DNA of 36,736 nucleotides, taken from positions 1-36,736 of the forward strand of contig PZPC01000052.1 in NCBI GenBank assembly GCA_003045895.1, written 5' to 3'. This document shows, piece by piece, positions 1 through 8,180 of this stretch; the stretch's first letter is position 1, and each line of letters begins with the position of its first letter. Below the pieces are notes generated by a model that made no database searches, had not been told where the DNA came from, and saw only the letters and a program-made list of their open reading frames with translations. The position numbers and the translations under genes are program-made. Source of the DNA: Bacteroidota bacterium (GTDB lineage: Bacteria > Bacteroidota > Bacteroidia > Chitinophagales > Saprospiraceae).

Positions 1-258
1 CTCGGCATCGCACATAATAGCCGTAGGGTCGAGATCAAGAGCTAAGTCAAAATAGCTTACCTCCGGGGAGCCTTGCCGAAAATCGAGCAGGGAGCCCCCA
101 AAATTTGTACTGGTAGGCAACAGTCTTGGAGTACCAAACAACCAAATGACATCGTGCTTTTGTACCAACAGGCCATAAGGGTTCCGTCCTACCACCGTTC
201 TAATTTTTTTTCCGATCTTTAGCAGGTCTTCGTCAGGGGCAAGCACTTCGAAAAGCAT
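1..258 (-). CDS. hypothetical protein, 5' part only (runs off the left edge)
   Basis: An open minus-strand frame starts at the ATG at 258 and is still open at base 1, giving 86 residues of an unfinished protein. An in-frame TAA lies 24 bases upstream of this ATG and no other ATG, GTG or TTG lies between, so the start is well constrained. The visible part begins MLFEVLAPDEDLLKIGKK and is mixed charged and hydrophobic. It has no signal peptide or membrane segment, which suggests a cytoplasmic protein. I recognise no family. The next gene is divergent and begins 46 bases away, so the short gap must hold both promoters. The codon usage looks like real coding sequence, but the truncation limits certainty. 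Confidence 0.5.
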   Translation of the reverse strand, partial: MLFEVLAPDEDLLKIGKKIRTVVGRNPYGLLVQKHDVIWLFGTPRLLPTSTNFGGSLLDFRQGSPEVSYFDLALDLDPTAIMCDAE

Positions 259-303
259 CCTGATCTTGATGTCACCATATTAAAGATTAAAATCACCTTT
301 CCC

Positions 304-1950
304 ATGTTGCGATTTTTACTGACCCTCTCGAGCTTAGCCGGTCTGCTGGCTGTTGCCCACGCCCAGCTTTCAACCCGGATCGAAGTATATAACGTGCTGC
401 AAGCCAAATGCGCCACCTGCCACCAGGGCAACGAAGCCCCCGCCGGCCTCGACCTGCAAGGCGTTGGCGCCAACGACCAGGCGCGGGCCCTGGATGTGTT
501 CAACAATATCTTTCGCCAAACGCCCGCCAACAGCAGCGCCGCCGCCAGGGGCGATTTCTACATCTACCCCGGCCGCCCCGACCGCAGCTTCCTCTTCCGG
601 AAAATGAATGCTGGCCTGGAAGCTACCGTCACGCTTACCCCGGATACCGAAGGGCAAAGTATGCCGCCCTACGGCGAACCCACCCTCACCGACGTGGAAA
701 AAGAACTGATCCGGCAGTGGATCCTCTACGGCGCGCCCGCTACGGGTACGGTCGTCGATCCGGCGCTGCTGGCCGAATACTACAGTGGCAACGGCCTGGC
801 CTCCTTCCCCGACGGCCCTCCGGAACCACCGGCCGCCGGGGAGGGCTTCCAGTTCAAGATGGGGCCTTTCTTTCTGCCACCCGGCGAGGAGCTGGAGTAC
901 TTTCAGAAATACGAACTCGACCTTCCGGGCAATGTAGAAATCAACCGCCTGGACATGCAGATCGGCACCTATTCTCACCACCTCATCCTCTACGATTTTG
1001 GCACCAATGGCGGCAACGCCGTCACCGACGGATTCCGCCTGACCCCCTACCACGCCAACATCAGCCTGGTAGCTGCCATCCAGGAAGCCACCGACCTGCA
1101 GTTGCCCACCGGAACCGCCTTCCGCTGGCCCAGCGACCTGGTGCTCGACCTGAACTCCCACTACATCAACTACTCGGCGACTATGGTACACCAGGCCGAG
1201 GTGTACGTCAATGTCTACACCCAGGATACGGGCACGGCGGCGCAGGAGATGTTCACGACCCTCATCGTCAAGGACAACATCTACATTCCCAACAACGAAA
1301 ACACGATTACCTTCAACCAGGTCGTCAACCAGAACCTGGGGCAAATTTACCTCTGGGGGCTCATGGGCCACACCCATAAATACGGCACCAGCTACAAGGT
1401 GTGGAAGCGACAAAATTTTCAGCCCACCGACCTCCTCTACGACGCCGCCTGTGCCCGCGGCATCCCCGGCTGCGTAGCGCCTTACTTTGACTATCGCCAT
1501 ATTCCGTTCCGCTATTTCGAGCCCCTGCAGCCGCTGACCATGAACTTCGCCAACGGAATGACCCACCAGGCCAGCTGGATCAACAACGGCCCCACGCCCG
1601 TCTGGTTTGGCCCCACCAGCGATGACGAAATGATGGTGCTGGTGGCCATGTACACCCTGGGGTCGGAGGGTATCGAAATTGTCGACACCCAAGAACCCCT
1701 GCCACAAACCGATGTGCTGGAGATCAGTCCGGCACCAGCTAAAGACCAGGCCGCGTTCACCAGCCCGGTATTCATCCGGCAGGGTACGCTCACCTTATTT
1801 GACCTGACGGGGCGACCTGTTTGGCAGCAATCCGTCAGCGGAACCCGATTCCTGGTGGAACGCGGTGCCTGGCCGGCCGGCATGTACTCGTACCAGCTAC
1901 AAACTTCTGCGGCCAAAGTCTACACGGGCAAAATGCTTTGGCTGGATTAG
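304..1950 (+). CDS. secreted cytochrome c / copper type II monooxygenase-like fusion with T9SS sorting domain
   Basis: The 548-residue protein has a signal peptide (1-20, ending AHA), a c-type heme motif CATCH at 36-40 with a likely axial Met120 in an SMPPYG context, and then a domain resembling the peptidylglycine/dopamine copper monooxygenases. All six copper ligands of that family can be matched. His225-His226 (SHHLILY) and His286 (LNSHY) match the CuH site; His356 and His358 (GHTH) and Met443 (SDDEM) match the CuM site. Residues about 466-548 form a T9SS sorting domain, so the protein is probably exported to the surface. The family hydroxylates C-H bonds using two single-electron reductions, usually from ascorbate; the attached heme could be the electron donor here, which is inference. 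The substrate is unknown. The alpha/beta hydrolase downstream follows after 51 bases. Confidence 0.85.
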   Translation: MLRFLLTLSSLAGLLAVAHAQLSTRIEVYNVLQAKCATCHQGNEAPAGLDLQGVGANDQARALDVFNNIFRQTPANSSAAARGDFYIYPGRPDRSFLFRKMNAGLEATVTLTPDTEGQSMPPYGEPTLTDVEKELIRQWILYGAPATGTVVDPALLAEYYSGNGLASFPDGPPEPPAAGEGFQFKMGPFFLPPGEELEYFQKYELDLPGNVEINRLDMQIGTYSHHLILYDFGTNGGNAVTDGFRLTPYHANISLVAAIQEATDLQLPTGTAFRWPSDLVLDLNSHYINYSATMVHQAEVYVNVYTQDTGTAAQEMFTTLIVKDNIYIPNNENTITFNQVVNQNLGQIYLWGLMGHTHKYGTSYKVWKRQNFQPTDLLYDAACARGIPGCVAPYFDYRHIPFRYFEPLQPLTMNFANGMTHQASWINNGPTPVWFGPTSDDEMMVLVAMYTLGSEGIEIVDTQEPLPQTDVLEISPAPAKDQAAFTSPVFIRQGTLTLFDLTGRPVWQQSVSGTRFLVERGAWPAGMYSYQLQTSAAKVYTGKMLWLD

Positions 1951-2001
1951 GGAAGAATTGTTTGCTATAAACTAAGTCACTTTAGGATACGTTTAAAGCA
2001 A

Positions 2002-2787
2002 ATGACCTGGATTAAAAGAATTGGTGTCTTCCTCTTGCTGCTCTACCTGGCGGCCTGTGTGGGCTTGTTTTTCGGACAAGAACAGCTCATCTTTCACCCC
2101 CAAAAACTGCCAGCCAGCTATGTCTTCGGGGAGGGCGAAGAAGCCTGGGTACCCGTGTCTGACGGGGTACGGCTCAACGGCCTGTGGTTGCGCAGCCAGG
2201 CACCCCGGGGCGTCATTTTATACTGGCACGGCAACGTGGGCTCCAACCGGCGCTGCCTGCACCAGGCCGAAAACCTCTTCGACCTGGGTTACGACATTTT
2301 TATGCCCGACTACCGCGGCTACGGCAAGAGCGGTGGCGAAATATTTTCGGAAGACCAACTGTTTGCCGACGCCCAAAAAGTGTACACCTGGCTGTTGCAG
2401 TATTACCGCGAAGACCAGATCGTGGTGGTCGGTTATTCCCTGGGTAGTGGCGTGTCCACCTACCTGGCCAGCCACAACCACCCGCAGCGCCTGTGCCTGG
2501 TGGCGCCCTACCGCAGCATGACGGCCATGAAAGACCTGCTTGTTCCTTTCGTGCCTTCTTTCCTGCTCAAATACCCGCTGCGCAACGAGGTGGCGTTGCC
2601 GCAGGCCAACTGCCCGGTTTCGCTTTTCCACGGCACCCAGGACGAACTCATCCCCTACGCGCATTCCGTGGTGCTGCAAAGCAAACAACCGACTAAAAGC
2701 CGCCTGATCAGCCTCGGCGAAACCGGTCACCGGGGCGCTATCTTTAGCCAGATTCTCCGGCGGGAGCTCGCTGCTATGCTGAGATAA
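2002..2787 (+). CDS. membrane-anchored alpha/beta hydrolase
   Basis: This 261-residue serine hydrolase resembles the ABHD13/BEM46-type alpha/beta hydrolases. An N-terminal hydrophobic stretch (about 6-24) is likely an uncleaved anchor or signal. HGN at 76-78 supplies the oxyanion region. The nucleophile elbow GYSLG gives Ser146, and Asp214 (GTQDELIP) and His243 (TGHRG) complete the triad in the expected order and spacing. Family members are esterases, thioesterases or peptidases, and the substrate cannot be read from sequence. It follows the cytochrome/monooxygenase gene by 51 bases in the same direction and may be co-transcribed. The start is the first in-frame ATG, directly before the hydrophobic segment. 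Confidence 0.85.
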   Translation: MTWIKRIGVFLLLLYLAACVGLFFGQEQLIFHPQKLPASYVFGEGEEAWVPVSDGVRLNGLWLRSQAPRGVILYWHGNVGSNRRCLHQAENLFDLGYDIFMPDYRGYGKSGGEIFSEDQLFADAQKVYTWLLQYYREDQIVVVGYSLGSGVSTYLASHNHPQRLCLVAPYRSMTAMKDLLVPFVPSFLLKYPLRNEVALPQANCPVSLFHGTQDELIPYAHSVVLQSKQPTKSRLISLGETGHRGAIFSQILRRELAAMLR

Positions 2788-2797
2788 CCAATTTTCG

Positions 2798-2805
2798 TAT
2801 TTTTG
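2798..2805 (+). promoter_or_regulatory. candidate -7 promoter element (TATTTTTG) of the DPP IV gene
   Basis: This is an exact match to the Bacteroidota -7 consensus TAnnTTTG, 30 bases before the ATG at 2835. No clear -33 TTTG lies at the usual distance, so support comes from the -7 element and its position only. Confidence 0.45.
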
Positions 2806-2834
2806 CTTTTCGCAAAAAAATATCCTTCTTTCTT

Positions 2835-5069
2835 ATGAATAAAATATGCTTTACGCTGGGCATCTGCCTGATGCTCCTGGCGCCCGTTTTCGGCCAAAAG
2901 GCCATCACGCTGGAAAACATCTGGCAAGACTATACTTTTATCCCCGAAAGTGTGCCGGGCTTCACCTTCATGAATGATGGCCAGCACTATACCCGCCTGG
3001 AAAATAATAAAATCCAAAAATACGACCTCCGCACGGGTAAGCTGGTTGCCACCCTGCTTGATGCGGGGACCCTGCCGGACATCAGTGAAATTGGAGCCTA
3101 CCGCTTCACGGAAGACGAGTCTAAAATTGTCCTCAGCAACAATGCGGAGTCCATCTACCGCCATTCTTTTACGGCCAATTTCTTCGTTTACGACCGCGAA
3201 AGCAACCAGCTAACCGCCATCTTCCCCGGTGGAGCAGGCATCCGGCTGGCCGCCCTCAATCCGCAGGGCACCAAGGCCGCGTTCGTACAAGCCAACAACC
3301 TGTACATCAAAGACCTGAACACCGGTAAGATCGAACCGGTCACTACCGACGGCGAAATCAACAAGATTATCAACGGCGCTACCGACTGGGTGTACGAAGA
3401 AGAATTTGGCGACGACAACGGCTTCTTCTGGTCGCCCGACGGCCAGCAACTGGCCTACTACCGCTTCGACGAGTCGGCGGTACGCGAATTCACCCTCACC
3501 AATTACCACGACGGGAGCTACCCCGACTACGTGACCTTCAAGTACCCCAAAGTAGGGGAAAAGAACAGCGAGGTGAGTATCCACATCTACGACCTGGCCT
3601 CGGGTAAGACCCGGGAAGTAGCGAAAACCGGACCGGAGTGGGAATATTTTCCCCGCATCAAATGGACGCGCAAGGCGGGTGAGCTGTGCGTGTTCTTCAT
3701 GAACCGCCACCAGAGTAAGCTGGAATTGCGCCTGCTGAATTTCGCGGGTACCAGCCGCACGCTCCTCAGCGAAAGCAGCCCCTACTACATCGACATCCAC
3801 GACAACCTTTACTTCCTGAAAACCAAGGACCAGTTTATCTGGACGAGCGAACTGGCCGGCTGGAACCACGCCTACCTCTACAACATGGACGGCAGCCTGG
3901 CCGAGCAACTCACCACCGGCCAGTGGGACATTACGCAGTTCTACGGCCTCGACGAAGCCAACGGAACCATCTATTACCAGGCCGCCAAACAGAATCCCGC
4001 GCAGCGCGAGATCTACAGCCAGGAACTCAAAGGACGGGGCGGCAGCAAAATGCTGGCCAGCGAAGCAGGCACCAACAAGGCACAGTTTAGCAGCACGTTC
4101 GACTATTTTGTGCTGACGTTTTCTACTCAAAATACCCCCCCGACCTATACCGTCCTCGACCGCCAGAGCAAACGGGTAAGGCTTATCGAAGAGAACGAAG
4201 ACCTGCGCAGCCTGCAACAGACGTACGGCGTACAACCCGTAACATTTTTCAACTTTAAAACCTCCGAAGACATCCAGTTGAACGGCTACATGATCAAGCC
4301 GCCGAATTTCAACGAGAAGATGGTCTACCCCGTGCTCATGTACGTGTACGGCGGGCCGGGTAGCCAGACGGTCAACAACGCCTGGGGGGGGCAGAACTAC
4401 TGGTGGTTCCAGATGCTGGCCCAACAGGGTTACATCATCGTCAGTGTCGACAACCGCGGCACCGGCGCGCGCGGGGAGCAGTTCAAAAAGATGACCTACC
4501 AACGCCTCGGCTACTACGAAACCATCGACCAAACCGAAGCGGCGAAATACCTGGGGCGCCTGGGCTACGTCGACGCCCGCCGCATCGGTATTTTCGGCTG
4601 GAGCTACGGCGGTTACATGGCCAGTTCCTGCATCCTCAAGAGCAACGACGTCTTCAAAGCCGCCATTGCCGTGGCGCCGGTCACCAACTGGAAGTGGTAC
4701 GACTCCATCTACACGGAACGCTACATGCGCACCGTTGAGGAAAATGAGGAAGGCTACCGCCAGCATTCGCCGGTTTACTTCGCCGATCAGCTCAAGGGGA
4801 GCTACTTGCTCGTGCACGGCATGGGCGACGACAATGTCCATTTTCAGAACACCGCCGAAATGGCCAACGCCCTGATCATGGCCAACAAGCAGTTTGACAC
4901 CTATTTTTATCCCAACCGCAACCACGGTATCTCCGGCGGCCCCACCCGCCTGCACCTCTACACCCGCATGACCGACTTCCTCAACGAAAAGTTGAAAGCC
5001 AAACCCAATGTGACAGGTCGGCCCGCTGGCTTGCTGCGTGCCGAGCCCATGCAGAAGACCAGGGAATAA
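2835..5069 (+). CDS. dipeptidyl-peptidase IV family serine peptidase (S9B)
   Basis: The 744-residue protein has a signal peptide (1-20) and the DPP IV layout. An N-terminal beta-propeller carries DWVYEEEF at 184-191, whose Glu189/Glu190 match the pair that binds the substrate amino terminus. A C-terminal alpha/beta hydrolase domain carries Ser590 (GWSYGG), Asp665 (GDDNVHF) and His697 (NRNHGI). The enzyme is expected to remove Xaa-Pro or Xaa-Ala dipeptides from peptides in the periplasm, supporting peptide scavenging. Length is normal for the family. The C-terminus runs about 25 residues past the usual end with a basic, low-complexity tail. The gene contains a run of eight G at 4384-4391 inside a Trp-Gly-Gly segment, a possible slippage spot. 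Confidence 0.93.
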   Translation: MNKICFTLGICLMLLAPVFGQKAITLENIWQDYTFIPESVPGFTFMNDGQHYTRLENNKIQKYDLRTGKLVATLLDAGTLPDISEIGAYRFTEDESKIVLSNNAESIYRHSFTANFFVYDRESNQLTAIFPGGAGIRLAALNPQGTKAAFVQANNLYIKDLNTGKIEPVTTDGEINKIINGATDWVYEEEFGDDNGFFWSPDGQQLAYYRFDESAVREFTLTNYHDGSYPDYVTFKYPKVGEKNSEVSIHIYDLASGKTREVAKTGPEWEYFPRIKWTRKAGELCVFFMNRHQSKLELRLLNFAGTSRTLLSESSPYYIDIHDNLYFLKTKDQFIWTSELAGWNHAYLYNMDGSLAEQLTTGQWDITQFYGLDEANGTIYYQAAKQNPAQREIYSQELKGRGGSKMLASEAGTNKAQFSSTFDYFVLTFSTQNTPPTYTVLDRQSKRVRLIEENEDLRSLQQTYGVQPVTFFNFKTSEDIQLNGYMIKPPNFNEKMVYPVLMYVYGGPGSQTVNNAWGGQNYWWFQMLAQQGYIIVSVDNRGTGARGEQFKKMTYQRLGYYETIDQTEAAKYLGRLGYVDARRIGIFGWSYGGYMASSCILKSNDVFKAAIAVAPVTNWKWYDSIYTERYMRTVEENEEGYRQHSPVYFADQLKGSYLLVHGMGDDNVHFQNTAEMANALIMANKQFDTYFYPNRNHGISGGPTRLHLYTRMTDFLNEKLKAKPNVTGRPAGLLRAEPMQKTRE

Positions 5070-5140
5070 TTGTACCGTGCAATGCTGGCCCAGCCCGGAA
5101 GGAACTAATAGCCGGTACTCGTGTTTAAATAATGAAAAGC

Positions 5141-5191
5141 GGTTTCGCGGGCTTTGATCCGCAGCAACGGCAGACCAGCGCCCGCGAAACC
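5141..5191 (+). repeat. perfect 12-bp inverted repeat just upstream of smpB
   Basis: The arms GGTTTCGCGGGC (5141-5152) and GCCCGCGAAACC (5180-5191) are perfectly complementary, with a 27-base spacer that contains a small CCG/CGG inner pairing. The right arm ends 18 bases before the smpB ATG. No T-run follows, so it is not a classical terminator of the upstream peptidase gene. An mRNA leader hairpin or a protein-binding palindrome are both possible. Confidence 0.6.
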
Positions 5192-5209
5192 TACAACCAC
5201 CCAGAGCAG

Positions 5210-5677
5210 ATGGCAGAAAAAAAGAAACATACCTTAGAGATCGTCAATCGCAGAGCCACCTTCGAGTTCCAGTTTCTGGACGTGGTGGAAGCGGGTGTCA
5301 TGCTGACGGGGACGGAGATCAAATCGATTCGCAAGGGCAACGTCAACCTGCGCGATGCCTATTGCCTGTTCAAAAACAATGAGCTGTACCTCTACAGCCT
5401 TTATATTGCCGAATACGACCACGGCAACCAGTTTAACCACGAAGAAAGACGGACGCGCAAACTGCTGCTCCGCAAGGGAGAACTGCGCAAGCTGGAGAAA
5501 AAAGTCAAGGAAAAAGGACTGACCATCGTCCCCCACAAGCTCTACATCAATGACCGCGGGTTTGTTAAGATAGAAATTGCCCTGGCGCAGGGTAAGAAGA
5601 CTTTTGACAAACGGGATTCGATCAAGCAGAAAGACCTGAAGCGGGATATGGACCGGATAAAGAAGATAAAATTCTAG
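5210..5677 (+). CDS. smpB: SsrA-binding protein SmpB
   Basis: This 155-residue protein is the tmRNA partner in trans-translation. It binds the tRNA-like part of SsrA RNA, delivers it to stalled ribosomes and so allows tagging of the unfinished peptide. Diagnostic segments are the N-terminal NRRA, the GTEIKSIR motif, the EYDHGN loop and the basic C-terminal tail with DKRD and alternating Lys/Arg, which enters the mRNA channel. An in-frame ATG at 5132 would add 26 residues that do not resemble the family and would cross the perfect inverted repeat, so I take the ATG at 5210 (MAEKKKHT). The gene converges on panD with 10 bases between the stop codons. The tmRNA gene itself is not in this window. 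Confidence 0.95.
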   Translation: MAEKKKHTLEIVNRRATFEFQFLDVVEAGVMLTGTEIKSIRKGNVNLRDAYCLFKNNELYLYSLYIAEYDHGNQFNHEERRTRKLLLRKGELRKLEKKVKEKGLTIVPHKLYINDRGFVKIEIALAQGKKTFDKRDSIKQKDLKRDMDRIKKIKF

Positions 5678-5687
5678 GAGTCAGCGC

Positions 5688-6035
5688 CTAGACGAGCTTA
5701 TTTCCCTCGCCGGGAAATACGACGTGTGGCTGGTAGGCTTTGGCTTCTGCGGGTGTCATCCAACCGTAAGCAATGATGATGACCACATCGCCCACCTGTA
5801 CCCGGCGCGCAGCGGCACCGTTGAGGCAGATCATTCCCGAGCCCCGTTCGCCGGTGATGACGTAGGTCTCAAAGCGTTCGCCGTTGTTGTTGTTTACAAT
5901 TTGCACCCGCTCGCCTTCCTGTAGGTTAGCCGCATCCAGCAGGTCTTCATCAATGGTGATGCTGCCCACGTAGTTGAGGTTGGCTTCGGTGACGACCGCC
6001 CGGTGTATTTTGGATTTAAATCGTTGAATTAGCAT
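5688..6035 (-). CDS. panD: aspartate 1-decarboxylase PanD
   Basis: This 115-residue pyruvoyl enzyme converts L-aspartate to beta-alanine for pantothenate and coenzyme A synthesis in the cytoplasm. Self-cleavage occurs between Gly24 and Ser25 in YVGSITID, turning Ser25 into the pyruvoyl cofactor. Lys9, Arg54, Tyr58 and Asn72 occupy the expected active-site positions, and the length is typical. It lies downstream of panC on the same strand with a 158-base gap that contains its own -7 element, so the two genes may be transcribed separately. Together they supply the beta-alanine and ligase steps of vitamin B5 synthesis; panB is not in view. Confidence 0.96.
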   Translation of the reverse strand: MLIQRFKSKIHRAVVTEANLNYVGSITIDEDLLDAANLQEGERVQIVNNNNGERFETYVITGERGSGMICLNGAAARRVQVGDVVIIIAYGWMTPAEAKAYQPHVVFPGEGNKLV

Positions 6036-6042
6036 AGTGGCG

Positions 6043-6050
6043 CAAAAGTA
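6043..6050 (-). promoter_or_regulatory. candidate -7 promoter element (TACTTTTG) of panD
   Basis: Read on the minus strand, this is an exact TAnnTTTG match. Its downstream edge is 7 bases before the panD ATG at 6035, so the transcript would be leaderless or nearly so. Confidence 0.45.
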
Positions 6051-6193
6051 TAAAATTTGTTCGACTTCTACTAAAACCTAAATTCTGGTGTTCAGAACTT
6101 GTATCGTTAAAGAGAAACAAAATAATATTACGAAAGTTTTAAGACACCGGGGTGGCTTTTGTCGCATCTTATGACGATCCATCGGGGCTAAAG

Positions 6194-7051
6194 TTACAGG
6201 CTACCCCGCAGCACCAGGTTATCGATCAGCCGTACCTTGCCTGCCCATACCGCCGTACAGGCTACCACCAGGTCGGGGAGGGTTGCCGGATCGGGCGGCA
6301 GCAAATTCTCGCCATTGACAATGGAGAAATATTCCGGATTAAAATCCGGCTGCGTCAATTGTTCCAGGGCCCATTTTTCAATTTCCGGCACCGGCTCACC
6401 TGCTGCCAGCCGGTTTTTAGCACCTTCCAGTGTTTGTTGTAACAGCACGGATCGGGGCCGCAATTCCGGATCGAGTAACAAGTTTCTGGAACTCATCGCC
6501 AGGCCATCGCTCTCGCGTTCCGTGGCCACCACAACCACCTTGACTGGTAGTTGTAGCACCGCTATCAACCGCTTGATAATAAGTTGTTGCTGGTAGTCCT
6601 TCTGCCCCAGGTAAAGGTAATGCGGCTGTACAATGTTGAGCAGGCGGTTCACTACCTGGGCTACTCCGGCGAAATGGCCGGGGCGCTGGGCACCTTCCAG
6701 CACCTGGTCGAGCCCGCCAAAGTCGATGGTTACCTCCGTATTCAGGTCGGTTGGGTAAATAGTGGCTACCTGCGGTAAAAAAACGACATCGCAACCAACC
6801 CCGGCCAGCATTTCCAGGTCTTTACCAAGTGTACGCGGGTATTTTTCCAGGTCACTGGCGTCGTTAAACTGCGTTGGATTAACGAAAATGCTCGCCACCG
6901 TAATCTGGTTTTCCGCTAACGAGCGTTTCACCAGCTTGAGGTGTCCCGCATGCAGCGCACCCATCGTAGGGACAAAACCTACGGAACGGTTATTAACCCG
7001 CTCGGTAGTGAGGTAGGTTTGTAAATCGCTGACTCGCTGAAACAGGTACAT
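6194..7051 (-). CDS. panC: pantothenate synthetase PanC
   Basis: This 285-residue ligase condenses pantoate and beta-alanine at the cost of ATP to give pantothenate. Visible motifs are the nucleotidyl-transferase signature PTMGALHAGH with the HAGH box at about 34-37, SIFVNPTQF, GQKDYQQ around Lys151 and the AMSSRN loop around Ser187-Arg189. The reading frame could be extended to a TTG at 7090, but that TTG is part of the TATATTTG promoter element. The ATG at 7051 (MYLFQRV) matches the usual family start. panC is divergent from the GT5-like gene, with both promoters in the 222-base gap. Confidence 0.96.
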   Translation of the reverse strand: MYLFQRVSDLQTYLTTERVNNRSVGFVPTMGALHAGHLKLVKRSLAENQITVASIFVNPTQFNDASDLEKYPRTLGKDLEMLAGVGCDVVFLPQVATIYPTDLNTEVTIDFGGLDQVLEGAQRPGHFAGVAQVVNRLLNIVQPHYLYLGQKDYQQQLIIKRLIAVLQLPVKVVVVATERESDGLAMSSRNLLLDPELRPRSVLLQQTLEGAKNRLAAGEPVPEIEKWALEQLTQPDFNPEYFSIVNGENLLPPDPATLPDLVVACTAVWAGKVRLIDNLVLRGSL

Positions 7052-7087
7052 CTTGCTGAATTGATTTTGTTTTCCGAAAGCGGGGAG

Positions 7088-7095
7088 CAAATATA
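7088..7095 (-). promoter_or_regulatory. candidate -7 promoter element (TATATTTG) of panC
   Basis: This is an exact TAnnTTTG match on the minus strand, 36 bases upstream of the panC ATG. It also explains why the longer reading frame beginning at the TTG at 7090 is not the gene start. Confidence 0.45.
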
Positions 7096-7159
7096 GCCGA
7101 ATTTGGGAAAGCTGCCTTTTTTAAGTATTGGTTTTCAAAGTTAAATGCCTGATTTTTAC

Positions 7160-7167
7160 TATCTTTG
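7160..7167 (+). promoter_or_regulatory. candidate -7 promoter element (TATCTTTG) of the GT5-like gene
   Basis: This is an exact TAnnTTTG match, implying a leader of roughly 100 bases before the ATG at 7274. A TTG at 7128-7130 lies too far away for normal -33 spacing. Confidence 0.45.
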
Positions 7168-7273
7168 CAGCCAGTTTTAAAATTATGCTGTTTATATAAT
7201 AGCAGTTTAATTTTTTTAATCAGAACATCGAACGACCCTTGATTTTTTCTTGACATTAGAGATAAGCAGGCGT

Positions 7274-8095
7274 ATGAGTAAAAAGAAGGTATTAATAGTT
7301 ACCCAGGAGATGGAGCCCTATACCGATCTGTCGTTTGTTTCACAGATGGTACGGGAGGTAGCTCCTTATGTGCAGGATAACGACATGGAGATCAGGGTAC
7401 TGATGCCTCGGTTTGGTACCATTAACGAACGTCGTCACCGGCTTCATGAAGTGGTCAGGCTTTCGGGAATGAACATCATTGTTGACGATGACGATTACCC
7501 CCTCATCATCAAAGTAGCCTCTCTTTCAGAGGTTCGGATGCAGGTGTATTTTCTTGACAACGAAGATTTCTTCAAGCGCAAGAACGTTTTCAAAGACGAT
7601 GAAGGCAATGCTTACGAAGACAATGCTGACCGCATGGTTTTCTTCTGTAAAGGCGTGTTGGAAACCGTGAAGAAGTTCGGGTGGGCACCTGACATCATCC
7701 ACTGTCATGGCTGGATGACGAGTTTGATCCCCCTTTACCTCCGGACGGCTTACAAAACCGAACCCTTGTTTGAGCAAGCCAAAGTGGTTTACTCTACTTA
7801 CGGCGGCGAAAATTTTGGCGCCCAGTTCAACGAAAGCTTTGCGACCAAAGCGTCGATTAACAATCTTTCGGAAGAAGACCTGCACCACTACCAAAATGGC
7901 AGTGGCGCTACCCTCGATATTGGCGCTATTCGTTATGCTGATGCGGTGGTTCAAGGTTCCGAAGAATTGCAGGAAGATGTGGTCCAGTATCTGGCTACCT
8001 CCGACAAGCCGTTGCTGGCCTACGACGCGGAAGAATTCCGGTCTAAGCTGATCGAATTTTATCAGACTTTACTTACGGAAGAAGTAGAAAACTAA
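7274..8095 (+). CDS. glycogen/starch synthase-like N-terminal domain protein (half-length GT5)
   Basis: This 273-residue protein matches only the N-terminal Rossmann half of GT5 glycogen synthases (about 480 residues in the full enzyme). It begins KKVLIVTQEMEP and has the HCHGWMTSLIPLYL segment at 143-156, equivalent to the HDWHT region of GT5. The KxGGL motif that binds ADP-glucose near the start is replaced by YTDLSFVS, and the whole C-terminal GT-B domain is missing. Catalysis as a glycogen synthase is therefore unlikely. The frame could start at a TTG at 7250, but the ATG at 7274 fits the family. From general knowledge, panC, this short protein, DUF4270 and glmS tend to lie together in Bacteroidota, which suggests a conserved but unassigned role. 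Confidence 0.8.
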   Translation: MSKKKVLIVTQEMEPYTDLSFVSQMVREVAPYVQDNDMEIRVLMPRFGTINERRHRLHEVVRLSGMNIIVDDDDYPLIIKVASLSEVRMQVYFLDNEDFFKRKNVFKDDEGNAYEDNADRMVFFCKGVLETVKKFGWAPDIIHCHGWMTSLIPLYLRTAYKTEPLFEQAKVVYSTYGGENFGAQFNESFATKASINNLSEEDLHHYQNGSGATLDIGAIRYADAVVQGSEELQEDVVQYLATSDKPLLAYDAEEFRSKLIEFYQTLLTEEVEN

Positions 8096-8101
8096 ATCAC
8101 A

Positions 8102-8161
8102 CTTGTCCAGGACAGGCTATACGCCGATCCACTTGGTCGTGTAGCCCGTCCTGTGCACAAG
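8102..8161 (+). terminator. long imperfect intergenic hairpin after the GT5-like gene
   Basis: CTTGT at 8102-8106 pairs with ACAAG at 8157-8161. CAGGACAGGCTA (8108-8119) pairs with TAGCCCGTCCTG (8142-8153) with one mismatch, and the stem continues through TACG/CGTG and CC/GG. About 23 base pairs form in total. There is no strong T-run after it, so it may be a factor-dependent terminator, an RNA stabiliser or a dispersed palindromic repeat. Confidence 0.5.
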
Positions 8162-8180
8162 CGTTTAATTATCCTGTTTC

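Noticed and set aside
370-1707. 445-codon open frame antisense to the cytochrome/monooxygenase gene
   Set aside because: The plus-strand protein has a signal peptide, heme and copper motifs and a T9SS tail. The antisense product shows no family features and is explained by GC-rich codon bias.
4384-4391. G8 run in the DPP IV gene as a phase-variation switch
   Set aside because: It encodes a Trp-Gly-Gly stretch in a conserved part of a housekeeping-type peptidase, and a single sequence cannot show length variation.
3210-4955. 581-codon open frame antisense to the DPP IV gene
   Set aside because: The plus strand carries the full catalytic triad of a known peptidase; the antisense frame is low-complexity Val/Gly-rich sequence without motifs.
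5132-5209. 26-residue N-terminal extension of SmpB from an upstream ATG
   Set aside because: The added residues do not resemble the family and would cross the perfect inverted repeat. The ATG at 5210 gives the normal length.
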